From assembly GCA_031413495.1 (NCBI GenBank), contig JANOFE010000073.1, positions 1 through 14,263 on the forward strand: a DNA stretch of 14,263 nt, written 5' to 3'. The stretch's first letter is position 1; every line of letters begins with the position of its first letter. Both the position numbers and the translations under genes were made by a program. Under the pieces are notes generated by a model. The model was not told where the DNA came from. It saw only the letters and a program-made list of their open reading frames with translations, and did not search any database. This stretch comes from JACMNW01 sp031413495. GTDB lineage: Bacteria; Pseudomonadota; Alphaproteobacteria; Rhodobacterales; Rhodobacteraceae. This document shows, in pieces, positions 7,329 through 14,263 of the stretch.

Positions 7329-8339
7329 GTGTCTGAAGCAGACGATCTTGCCAATGAACGGCCAACGCTGAAAACCATCGCAAACCTGGCAGGTTTGTCG
7401 GTTGCCTCTGTGTCACGCGCACTGAAAGACGCGTCCGACATCGGTGAAGACACCAAAGCGCGCGTGCGCGACATTGCCCTGCAAGTGGGCTACCGCCCCA
7501 ACCGTGCCGGCGTTCGCCTGCGCACCGGGCGCACCAATGTCATTGCCCTTGTGATGTCGGCCGAATCAGATGTGTTGAACCACACGGGCAAACTGATCCA
7601 TTCCATTGCCGCCGGTTTGCGCGGCACACCCTACCACATGATTGTCATGCCGTTCTTTTCTGACGAAGACCCGATCGCGCCACTGCGCTATATCTGGGAA
7701 ACCGGGTCTGCCGACGGTGTGATCATCAACCAGACCACCCCGCATGACCCCCGCGTTGCCTTCATGATCGAGCATGGCATGGCCTTTGCCACGCATGGGC
7801 GCACCGACATGGGGGTTGAACATCCGTATTTTGACTATGACAATGCGGAATACAGCCGCCTGATGGTGCGTGCGCTGGTCGCCCGCGGGCGCAGCAACCT
7901 TGCGCTGTTAAGCCCGCCTGTTTTTCAAAGCTACGGCCAGCACATGATCACCGGTTTTGTGGATGAGGTGCAAAAACACGGGGTAAAGGGCCGTGTGATT
8001 GAGGGAATAGACAGCGATTCATCAAGACAAAAGATTGAGTCTGTCATGACGCATGTGTTTGTCGGACAGGATCGGCCAGACGGCGTGCTTGTGGGATCAA
8101 CCACATCGGCGATGTGCACTGTTGCGGCGGGCGAAGCGGCAGGTCTGGCGATTAACCAGGATTTTGATGTGGCCGCAAAGGAACCAATCCCCATCCTTGG
8201 CCTGTTTCGCCCCGGCATGATTGTCACCCATGAAGATGTCGGTCGTGCGGGTGATTTTCTGGTTCGCGCCGTGATGGCCGCAATTGAAAACCGCGATGCC
8301 CCGGCACAGCAGGCCCTCGATATTCCCAAATTAGTCTGA
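7329..8339 (+). CDS. LacI-family transcriptional regulator of the sugar-uptake operon
   Basis: A 336-residue regulator with an N-terminal LacI helix-turn-helix (about 14-33, LKTIANLAGLSVASVSRALK), a hinge region (GYRPNRAGVRLRTGRTN, 54-70) with the leucine that usually inserts in the operator's central CG, and a periplasmic-binding-protein-like sensor domain (from IALVMSAES onward). It starts with GTG at 7329; a GGAG ribosome site sits 6 nt upstream. It is divergent from the binding-protein gene across 140 bp holding the operator-like repeats, so local repression relieved by an imported sugar or its product is the likely role, possibly with autoregulation. No convincing promoter of its own was found. 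Its 3' end overlaps the converging LysR gene by 9 bp. Confidence 0.93.
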   Translation: MSEADDLANERPTLKTIANLAGLSVASVSRALKDASDIGEDTKARVRDIALQVGYRPNRAGVRLRTGRTNVIALVMSAESDVLNHTGKLIHSIAAGLRGTPYHMIVMPFFSDEDPIAPLRYIWETGSADGVIINQTTPHDPRVAFMIEHGMAFATHGRTDMGVEHPYFDYDNAEYSRLMVRALVARGRSNLALLSPPVFQSYGQHMITGFVDEVQKHGVKGRVIEGIDSDSSRQKIESVMTHVFVGQDRPDGVLVGSTTSAMCTVAAGEAAGLAINQDFDVAAKEPIPILGLFRPGMIVTHEDVGRAGDFLVRAVMAAIENRDAPAQQALDIPKLV

Positions 8340-9224
8340 CGCGCATTCCCCCGCCAGCCAGCCGCGAAACGCTTGCAACGGCGGATACCAGGCCCCGGTT
8401 TTCGGCCACACCAGAAAGTAACTGCCTACCCCCAGCACGCCATCGCCAAACAGCCCCAGCAGCCTGCCCTCGGCGATTTCAGCCCGCGCCAGAAACTGCG
8501 GCAGAAGGGCAATGCCAAGGCCGTGCACCGCCGCCTCGACCATCGGGGCGAACTGGTCAAACACCATGCCTTGCGGGGCCGGGGCATCTACTGCGTGATA
8601 AGCAAACCATGAGGCCCACGCAGCAGGGCGCGATTCCAGTTGCAAAAGTGGCAATCCGATCAGATCATCAGGCCGCCCAACCGGGTGCCTGGCCAGATAC
8701 CCCGGTGCAGCAACCGCCACCAGCACCTCATCAAACAGCTTGGCAAACCCGGCATTCGGCCAATCCGCCGCACCAAAATGAACGGCCGCGTCAAAGCCTT
8801 CTTCTTCAAAATCAAACGGTCGCACCCGGGTGCCCAGATTGATCGTGATCCCCGGATGTGCCGCCAGAAACGCAGGCAATCGCGGGGCCAGCCACCGGGT
8901 GCCAAAAGCAGGTAACACCGACAGCGAAAATGTCCCCCCACTGGTGTTAGATCGCAGCCGCATCGCACCCCGCGTGATCAGATCCAGCGCTTTCACCACA
9001 TCGCGCCGATAGGCCAGCGCCGCGTCCGTTGGCACCAGCCGCCGCCCTTCGCGCAGGAACAGCGGCACGCCCAATTGCCCCTCCAGATTCTGGATCAACC
9101 GGCTGACCGCCCCTTGCGACAAATCCAGATCACGGGCCGCGGCAAGCGTCGATCCGGTCCGGCACACCGCCTCAAACGCCGAAAGCAGGCTTAGCGATGG
9201 GGTCAATCGGCGTGGATTGGGCAT
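8331..9224 (-). CDS. LysR-family transcriptional regulator (GcvA-like)
   Basis: A 297-residue LysR-type regulator. The winged helix-turn-helix occupies about residues 10-68 (LSLLSAFEAVCRTGS, then LDLSQGAVSRLIQNLE, then PLFLREGRRLVPTDA), followed by the effector domain with GcvA-like features (LSVLPAFGTRWLAPRLPAFLAAHPGI as a family hallmark, and a later HGLGIALLPQF). The ATG at 9224 has an AAAGGA site about 7 nt upstream. It is divergent from the E1-acyltransferase-ALDH operon with 130 bp between starts, the usual layout of a LysR regulator and its target. It probably controls that operon in response to a pathway compound such as lysine, aminoadipate or a 2-oxoacid; the effector is not known from sequence. 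Confidence 0.93.
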   Translation of the reverse strand: MPNPRRLTPSLSLLSAFEAVCRTGSTLAAARDLDLSQGAVSRLIQNLEGQLGVPLFLREGRRLVPTDAALAYRRDVVKALDLITRGAMRLRSNTSGGTFSLSVLPAFGTRWLAPRLPAFLAAHPGITINLGTRVRPFDFEEEGFDAAVHFGAADWPNAGFAKLFDEVLVAVAAPGYLARHPVGRPDDLIGLPLLQLESRPAAWASWFAYHAVDAPAPQGMVFDQFAPMVEAAVHGLGIALLPQFLARAEIAEGRLLGLFGDGVLGVGSYFLVWPKTGAWYPPLQAFRGWLAGECASD

Positions 9225-9354
9225 ATATATTCCTTTTACGCATACATCACTGCCTAAATATCAGTATTCTTCCCGCGTTCAATGACCGATAGAGCATAGA
9301 AATTCTGCCCCTCCGCTGCCGCGCTTTCGGTTGCGCCTCTGGCGTGGGGCAGAC
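9225..9354. promoter_or_regulatory. Divergent control region between the LysR gene and the E1 operon
   Basis: This 130-bp region must hold both promoters and any LysR site. I see an imperfect dyad AATA-TCAG-TATT at 9257-9268, a possible core of a LysR-type site, but its arms are only 4 bp. On the minus strand TTGAAC (9282-9277) resembles a -35 box, yet no good -10 follows at proper spacing. No convincing plus-strand promoter is visible. It is listed because of the divergent layout, not because a site is clear. Confidence 0.35.
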
Positions 9355-11568
9355 ATGATACGCCAGCTTCAGGAAACGCCCCCCACGATGGACCGCGCCG
9401 ATATTGTCCATGACAACTTTCTGACCCGCGTCGCTGCGCGGGATTTCCCTGCAGGTGCCGCGCCCTCTGGCCCGTTGACCAACACCGATGCCGTCACCAT
9501 CTTTCGCGCGGCCTGCACCTCGCGCGCGCTGGACCGCACATCGCGTGCCATGCAACGGGCGGGGCAGGGGTTCTACACCATCGGGTCGTCCGGCCACGAA
9601 GGGATGGCTGCGGTGGCCATGGCCCTACGCCCCACCGATATGGCGTTTCTGCATTACCGCGATGCTGCGTTCCAGATCGCCCGCGCGGGGCAGGTTCCGG
9701 GGCAAAGCATTGCATGGGATATGCTGCTGTCGTTTGCGGCCTCATCCGATGACCCCATTTCCGGTGGCCGCCACAAGGTACTGGGGTCGCGCGCCCTGAA
9801 CATTCCGCCGCAAACATCGACCATCGCCAGCCACCTGCCGAAAGCCGTTGGTGCCGCTTATTCAATTGCCGCCGCCAAACGCAAACCCCCGGAACATCGG
9901 CAGTTGCCCGATGATGCCATTATCCTATGCAGTTTTGGCGACGCGTCGGCCAATCATTCTACGGCACAAGGGGCTTTCAACACGGCTGGCTGGACCGCCT
10001 ATCAAGGTATTCCGCTACCGCTGCTGTTCGTCTGCGAAGATAACGGCATTGGCATTTCCACCAAGACGCCGAAAGGCTGGATCGCGGCAAGTTTCCAAAA
10101 TCGCCCCGGACTGGAGTATTTCAGCGCCAACGGGTTGGATATTTTTGAGACTTACCGTGTGGCGCAAGAAGCCGCCCACTTTGCCAGAACCCGCCGCAAG
10201 CCGGTGTTCCTGCACCTTTCCACCATTCGCCTGTACGGCCATGCCGGGGCTGATATGCCAACCACCTATCTGCCCAAGGCCGAAGTTGAGGCCGAAGAAG
10301 CCAATGATCCACTGCTGCACGCTGTTCGCCAGTTGGATCAATCGGGCGCATTGCCCGCGTCTGAGGCGTTGGTGATTTACACTGAAACCCTGTCGCGCAT
10401 TTCACGCATTGCAGACCAAGCTATCAAACGCCCGCGCCTGAAAACTGCATCGCAGGTGATGGCCAGCATCATCCCGCCGCATCGCCCCTGCAAACCCACG
10501 AATGGCCCCAGCGCCGATGCCCGCACTGCCGTGTTCGGGTCAGACCTCAAACAAATGGCCGATCCGCAACCGATGAGCCGGATCATAAACTGGGCGCTGA
10601 CCGATCTGATGCTGGCGCACCCCGACATCGTGATGATGGGCGAAGATGTGGGGCGTAAAGGCGGCGTTTACGGGGTCACGCAGAAATTACAGGCGCGCTT
10701 TGGCGCGGACCGGATGATTGATACCCTGCTGGATGAGCAGAGCATCCTCGGCCTTGCCATCGGCATGGCGCAAAACGGCTTTACGCCAATGCCGGAGATT
10801 CAGTTCCTCGCCTACCTGCACAATGCCGAAGACCAGATCAGGGGCGAAGCCGCGACTTTGCCGTTCTTTTCCCAAGGCCAATACACCAACCCGATGGTGC
10901 TGCGCATCGCCGGGCTTGGCTATCAAAAAGGCTTCGGCGGGCATTTCCACAATGACAATTCCGTGGCCGTGCTGCGTGATATTCCGGGGCTGATTTTGGC
11001 CTGCCCATCGAACGGGGCCGACGCCGCGAAAATGCTGCGCGAATGTGTAAGGCAGGCGCGTGAGGAGCAGCGGTTGGTGGTTTTCCTTGAACCCATCGCC
11101 CTTTACCCGATGCGCGATCTGCTTGGCGATAAAGACGGCGCTTGGATGAACACCTATCCGGCACCCGACCAATCGATTCCGCTTGGCGAAGTTGGCATCC
11201 ACGGCACTGGCACCGACCTTGCCATCGTCACATTCGCCAATGGCAATTACCTGTCGCACCAAGCATTGCCGCGTCTGTCTGATGCAGGCATCAAAACCCG
11301 CATAGTCGATATGCGCTGGCTGTCCCCCTTGCCCGCCGACGCGCTGATTGCGGCCACCAAAGGCTGCAAACACATCCTGATCGTTGATGAAACCCGCCAG
11401 TCAGGCGGCGTAGCGGAAGCCTTGATGGCCTTGTTCGCGGAACGCACCACCGTTCCAACGGCCCGCTTAACTGCCAAAGACAGCTTCATCGCCACCGGCC
11501 CCGCCTATGCCGCCACGATGCCTTCGGTAGATGATATCGTTGCCGCAGCGATGGGGTTGGTGAAATGA
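9355..11568 (+). CDS. Thiamine-diphosphate 2-oxoacid dehydrogenase E1, alpha and beta subunits fused
   Basis: A 737-residue single chain carrying both halves of a heterotetrameric-type E1. The alpha half (about 45-370) has the thiamine-diphosphate motif as GDA (195-197) and EDN ending at N230, and the loop RLYGHAGAD. After a linker around 375-402, the beta half starts with GEDVGRKGGVYGVTQ and has E461 (LLDEQS), expected to activate the cofactor, and H532 (GHFHND). The C-terminal transketolase-C domain begins near 616. The reaction should be decarboxylation of a 2-oxoacid with acyl transfer. Beside an aminoadipate-semialdehyde dehydrogenase, 2-oxoadipate is a candidate substrate, but branched-chain or other oxoacids are possible. 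No E2 or E3 lies nearby in the window. ATG 9355 has a GGGG-type site; ATG 9388, with AGGAAA upstream, is a serious alternative giving 726 residues. Its end overlaps the next gene by 4 nt. Confidence 0.88.
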   Translation: MIRQLQETPPTMDRADIVHDNFLTRVAARDFPAGAAPSGPLTNTDAVTIFRAACTSRALDRTSRAMQRAGQGFYTIGSSGHEGMAAVAMALRPTDMAFLHYRDAAFQIARAGQVPGQSIAWDMLLSFAASSDDPISGGRHKVLGSRALNIPPQTSTIASHLPKAVGAAYSIAAAKRKPPEHRQLPDDAIILCSFGDASANHSTAQGAFNTAGWTAYQGIPLPLLFVCEDNGIGISTKTPKGWIAASFQNRPGLEYFSANGLDIFETYRVAQEAAHFARTRRKPVFLHLSTIRLYGHAGADMPTTYLPKAEVEAEEANDPLLHAVRQLDQSGALPASEALVIYTETLSRISRIADQAIKRPRLKTASQVMASIIPPHRPCKPTNGPSADARTAVFGSDLKQMADPQPMSRIINWALTDLMLAHPDIVMMGEDVGRKGGVYGVTQKLQARFGADRMIDTLLDEQSILGLAIGMAQNGFTPMPEIQFLAYLHNAEDQIRGEAATLPFFSQGQYTNPMVLRIAGLGYQKGFGGHFHNDNSVAVLRDIPGLILACPSNGADAAKMLRECVRQAREEQRLVVFLEPIALYPMRDLLGDKDGAWMNTYPAPDQSIPLGEVGIHGTGTDLAIVTFANGNYLSHQALPRLSDAGIKTRIVDMRWLSPLPADALIAATKGCKHILIVDETRQSGGVAEALMALFAERTTVPTARLTAKDSFIATGPAYAATMPSVDDIVAAAMGLVK

Positions 11569-12599
11569 GAACCGCCGTCGTCATCTGCCCCGGGCGCGGC
11601 ACTTACGGCAAGGCCGAGCTTGGCACGCTTGCGCGCCATTTCAACAACGCGCCACTGCTGGCCCATTTCGACGCCCGCCGGACGGAGTTGGGCCAAGAAA
11701 CCCTGACAGCACTTGATGGTGCCACCACCTATTCGGTCGCCAAACACACGCGCGGCGACAATGCCTCTGCGTTGATCTACGCCGCAACGATTGCCGATTT
11801 TGCGGCGCTGAAAGGCTTCGAAATCCTCGCCGTCACTGGCAATTCGATGGGCTGGTATTCGGCACTGGCGTGCGCGGGCGCGCTGACACCTGAAAACGGG
11901 TTTGAAGTGGTCAACACCATGGGCACGCTGATGCAGGATCACCTGATCGGCGGGCAACTGATCCACCCGTTCATGGATGAGGCTTGGCACAATGACCCCG
12001 CCCAAAAGGCCGCACTTCTTGCGCTAACCGCAGACATCAACACCCGCCCCGGCCACAGCCTTGCGCTATCCATCAACCTCGGCGGTATGTTGGTGCTGGC
12101 AGGCAACGACGCGGGCCTAGCCGCATTCGAGGCCGCCGTTCCCCCGGCACAATCCCGCTTTCCCATGCGCTTGCAAAACCACGCCGCGTTTCACACCGCC
12201 TTGCAAGCCCCAGTCGCGGCACAGGGGCGCGCGAAACTGCCAAACCATTTGTTCACCCAGCCCAAATACCCCCTTATCGACGGGCGCGGTGCCATCTGGT
12301 GGTCCTACGCCAATGACACACAAGCGCTGTGGGATTACACCCTCGGCCATCAGGTTACAGAGCCTTACGATTTCACCCACGCCATCACCACAGCCGCCCG
12401 CGAATTCGCGCCGGACCTGTTCATCATCACCGGCCCCGGCACCACGCTAGGCGGGGCAACCGCACAGGCCTTGATCATCGCGGGCTGGCAGGGCATGGCA
12501 TCCAAATCCGATTTCCAATCCGCACAGCAAGACGCGCCGTTTCTGATCTCCATGGGTATGGATGATCAACGCCGCCTCGTTACAGGAGAGACACCATGA
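11565..12599 (+). CDS. FabD-like acyltransferase lacking malonyl-specific residues
   Basis: A 344-residue protein of the malonyl-CoA:ACP acyltransferase fold. Its nucleophile elbow is GNSMGWY with S94, and the likely partner histidine is H210 in HAAFHT; these match Ser92 and His201 of E. coli FabD. GPGTTLGG near the C-terminus also resembles FabD. Two positions differ. The PGQG segment near the N-terminus reads PGRGTY, so Gln11 becomes R11. The arginine that grips the malonyl carboxylate in FabD (Arg117, LRG..MQ) is aligned with M119 (TMGTLMQ). Malonyl is thus an unlikely substrate, and the usual ACP malonyltransferase annotation may mislead. The start ATG overlaps the E1 stop (ATGA), and its stop overlaps the ALDH start the same way, so the three should be made together. 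Transfer of an acyl group produced by E1 is a guess. Confidence 0.82.
   Translation: MRTAVVICPGRGTYGKAELGTLARHFNNAPLLAHFDARRTELGQETLTALDGATTYSVAKHTRGDNASALIYAATIADFAALKGFEILAVTGNSMGWYSALACAGALTPENGFEVVNTMGTLMQDHLIGGQLIHPFMDEAWHNDPAQKAALLALTADINTRPGHSLALSINLGGMLVLAGNDAGLAAFEAAVPPAQSRFPMRLQNHAAFHTALQAPVAAQGRAKLPNHLFTQPKYPLIDGRGAIWWSYANDTQALWDYTLGHQVTEPYDFTHAITTAAREFAPDLFIITGPGTTLGGATAQALIIAGWQGMASKSDFQSAQQDAPFLISMGMDDQRRLVTGETP
12584..12590 (+). promoter_or_regulatory. Ribosome binding site for the ALDH7 gene inside the acyltransferase gene
   Basis: AGGAGAG lies within the last codons of the acyltransferase gene; its AGGAG core ends 7 nt before the ATG at 12596. It fixes that start, so the ALDH can be initiated on its own as well as by coupling through the ATGA overlap. 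Confidence 0.65.
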
Positions 12600-14095
12600 C
12601 CCACGCCGAAACCCTGGCCGCCGCTGGCCTGACCACCGCAGACCTGACTGGCGGCACCCTGCACGTGCATTCGCCGATTGATGGAGCAGAGGTAGCGCGG
12701 GTCCGTGAGACCGCGCTTGAAGATATGCCCGCCATCATCGCCGTCAGCCAATCCGCGTTCAAAGCATGGCGCGATATTCCGGCCCCCCGGCGCGGTGAAC
12801 TGGTGCGTTTGCTGGGCGAGGAATTGCGTGCATCCAAAGCCGAACTTGGCGCGGTTGTCACGCTGGAGGCGGGAAAAATCACCTCCGAAGGGCTTGGCGA
12901 AGTGCAAGAAATGATCGACATCTGCGATTTCGCGGTGGGTCTTTCGCGCCAGATTTACGGCCTGACCATCGCGTCCGAACGCCCCGGCCACCGGATGATG
13001 GAAAGCTGGCACCCCCTTGGCACCTGCGCCATCATTTCGGCCTTCAACTTCCCCGTCGCCGTCTGGTCGTGGAACGCGGCACTTGCCTTGGTCACAGGTA
13101 ACCCGGTCATCTGGAAGCCGTCCGAAAAAACGCCGCTCACCGCCCTTGCCTGCATGAAGATCATGGACCGCGCGCTTGCCCGCTTTGGCGATGCGCCTGC
13201 TGGCCTTGTGCAACTGGTCATCGGCGGCCCGGCGATTGGTGAGGCGCTGGTGAATTCACGCGATATCCCCGTCGTTTCGGCGACAGGCTCTACCCGCATG
13301 GGGTCTATCGTCGGGCCGAAAGTGGCCACCCGCTTTGGCCGATCAATCCTCGAACTTGGCGGCAATAACGCAATGATCGTGGCCCCCTCTGCCGATATGG
13401 ATATGGCCGTGCGCGCGATTGTGTTTTCTGCTGTTGGAACCGCTGGCCAACGCTGCACCACGCTGCGCCGCCTGATTGCGCATAATTCGATTCGCGCGGA
13501 ACTTGTGGCCAAACTGGCGAAAGCCTATGCCAGCCTGCCAATCGGTGATCCGCGCCACGCAACCACGTTGATCGGTCCGCTGGTCGATCACGCCTCGCGC
13601 GACCGCATGACAGCAGCACTTGCGGCAGCCGAATCCGAAGGCGGCACGGTCCACGGTGGCCAACCCGTCACCCAAGGCGTCCCCCAAGGCGGTGCCTATA
13701 TCGCACCCGCTTTGGTGGAAATGCCTGCACAATCGGCCACCGTCAAAACCGAAACCTTCGCGCCGATCCTGTATGTTCTGGGATACGACACGCTGGACGA
13801 GGCGATCCATCTGCAAAACGACGTGCCGCAAGGCCTGTCGTCCTGCATCTTCACCATGGACATGCGCGAGGCGGGGGCCTTCCTCGGCTCCTCTGGCTCC
13901 GACTGTGGCATTGCCAACGTAAATATCGGCCCATCGGGTGCCGAAATCGGCGGCGCGTTCGGCGGTGAAAAAGAAACTGGCGGTGGCCGCGAAAGCGGGT
14001 CTGACGCGTGGAAAGGCTATATGCGCCGCCAAACCAATACCGTAAATTATTCCGCCCAACTGCCGCTCGCGCAGGGCGTGAAGTTTGACTTCTGA
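12596..14095 (+). CDS. Alpha-aminoadipate-semialdehyde / piperidine-6-carboxylate dehydrogenase (ALDH7, antiquitin type)
   Basis: A 499-residue NAD(P)-dependent aldehyde dehydrogenase. The general base glutamate is E253 in LELGGNNA and the nucleophile C287 in GTAGQRCTTLRR, separated by the usual 34 residues. FNFPVAVWSWNAALALVTGNPVIWKPSEKTPL is the cofactor-binding stretch and FGGEKETGGGRESGSDAWK the ALDH7 C-terminal signature. These segments resemble human ALDH7A1 very closely. That family oxidises alpha-aminoadipate semialdehyde, in equilibrium with its cyclic piperideine-6-carboxylate form, to 2-aminoadipate in lysine breakdown; some members also oxidise betaine aldehyde. It acts in the cytoplasm. 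Position after the acyltransferase (ATGA overlap) and before a probable saccharopine-dehydrogenase-type gene supports lysine catabolism. Confidence 0.93.
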   Translation: MTHAETLAAAGLTTADLTGGTLHVHSPIDGAEVARVRETALEDMPAIIAVSQSAFKAWRDIPAPRRGELVRLLGEELRASKAELGAVVTLEAGKITSEGLGEVQEMIDICDFAVGLSRQIYGLTIASERPGHRMMESWHPLGTCAIISAFNFPVAVWSWNAALALVTGNPVIWKPSEKTPLTALACMKIMDRALARFGDAPAGLVQLVIGGPAIGEALVNSRDIPVVSATGSTRMGSIVGPKVATRFGRSILELGGNNAMIVAPSADMDMAVRAIVFSAVGTAGQRCTTLRRLIAHNSIRAELVAKLAKAYASLPIGDPRHATTLIGPLVDHASRDRMTAALAAAESEGGTVHGGQPVTQGVPQGGAYIAPALVEMPAQSATVKTETFAPILYVLGYDTLDEAIHLQNDVPQGLSSCIFTMDMREAGAFLGSSGSDCGIANVNIGPSGAEIGGAFGGEKETGGGRESGSDAWKGYMRRQTNTVNYSAQLPLAQGVKFDF

Positions 14096-14099
14096 GGAG
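14095..14099 (+). promoter_or_regulatory. Ribosome binding site of the last gene, overlapping the ALDH stop
   Basis: AGGAG begins on the last base of the ALDH TGA and sits 7 nt before the ATG at 14107. It favours that ATG over the second in-frame ATG at 14113, which would be 13 nt away. Confidence 0.65.
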
Positions 14100-14106
14100 C
14101 ATCAAG

Positions 14107-14263
14107 ATGACCATGAACAAAATCGCCGTCCTCGGCCTTGGCAAAGTTGGCCACCTCGCAGCTGAACTGTTGAACGATGCGGGCTTTACCGTCACCGGAA
14201 TAGACAGCCGCAAGGTAGAAGCCCCCTTCCCAACCCATACCGCCGATCTGACCAACACGGCGG
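14107..14263 (+). CDS. Rossmann-fold dehydrogenase, possibly saccharopine dehydrogenase (3' end outside window)
   Basis: Only the first 52 residues are visible before the right edge. They open with MTMNKIAVLGLGKVGHLAAE, a beta-strand and the dinucleotide-binding motif GLGKVG (residues 10-15), then a second strand TVTGID ending in the aspartate that often binds the NAD ribose. This fits saccharopine-dehydrogenase-type enzymes, which would make aminoadipate semialdehyde, the substrate of the ALDH just upstream. The motif alone is shared by many dehydrogenases, so the assignment rests mainly on the operon: 11 nt after the ALDH stop, with a good AGGAG site. Alternative: another NAD(P)-dependent oxidoreductase of the same route. 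Confidence 0.6.
   Translation, partial: MTMNKIAVLGLGKVGHLAAELLNDAGFTVTGIDSRKVEAPFPTHTADLTNTA

Noticed and set aside
9257..9268. AATA-TCAG-TATT as a firm LysR binding site
   Set aside because: The arms are only 4 bp and the pairing stops at once on both sides, so I mention it within the divergent region only and do not claim a site.
11565..12599. Housekeeping malonyl-CoA:ACP transacylase (fabD)
   Set aside because: It is not in a fatty-acid synthesis cluster, and it lacks both the carboxylate-binding arginine and the PGQG glutamine.
13343..14059. A 238-codon minus-strand open frame opposite the ALDH gene
   Set aside because: It is antisense to the conserved catalytic part of the ALDH7 gene and has no recognisable domain; other frames opposite the E1 gene (for example 10687-11373) were rejected for the same reason.
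1..14263. tRNA, rRNA, CRISPR, insertion sequence, prophage or defence-system genes
   Set aside because: None was seen; the window is almost fully filled by metabolic, transport and regulatory genes with no transposase-like or phage-like products.

Overview
This window looks like a chromosomal segment from an alphaproteobacterium, most likely a member of the Rhodobacteraceae (roseobacter-like). That placement is an inference from the moderately high GC, dense operons with 4-nt overlaps, and the style of the transporter and lysine-type genes; no marker gene confirms it. The window has no RNA gene, insertion sequence, CRISPR array or long repeat, and no stretch over about 140 bp without a gene.

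Left half (1-7188, minus strand): one carbohydrate-uptake operon, read right to left. It holds a periplasmic sugar-binding protein of the GtsA/ThuE kind, two CUT1-type permeases (MalF-like and MalG-like), a MalK/UgpC-type ATPase, a cytoplasmic GH2 beta-mannosidase and a sugar-phosphate isomerase/epimerase-like TIM barrel cut by the left edge. Gaps are 4-12 nt, except the 77 nt between the binding protein and the first permease, which contains a strong stem-loop. Together the genes would import a small beta-mannoside or manno-oligosaccharide, hydrolyse it in the cytoplasm and feed the products onward. A LacI-family regulator is divergent (7329-8339). The 140-bp divergent region holds a sigma-70-like promoter for the operon, overlapped by a perfect inverted repeat (11-bp arms) and two AACGTT-centred sites 20 bp apart, which is a good candidate for LacI-type control.

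Right half (8331-14263): a GcvA-like LysR regulator on the minus strand runs tail-to-tail into the LacI gene with a 9-bp overlap. It is divergent from a tightly coupled plus-strand operon encoding (1) a single-chain fusion of the alpha and beta subunits of a thiamine-diphosphate 2-oxoacid dehydrogenase E1, (2) a FabD-like acyltransferase that keeps the Ser/His pair but lacks the malonyl-binding arginine, (3) an ALDH7/antiquitin-type alpha-aminoadipate-semialdehyde dehydrogenase, and (4) the start of a Rossmann-fold protein that may be a saccharopine-dehydrogenase-type enzyme. The ALDH7 enzyme suggests lysine catabolism through aminoadipate.

The E1 fusion plus atypical acyltransferase has no E2 (lipoyl acyltransferase) or E3 beside it in this window. 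It could be a non-standard way of handling the 2-oxoadipate (or another 2-oxoacid) formed in this route, and it is the most interesting item here.
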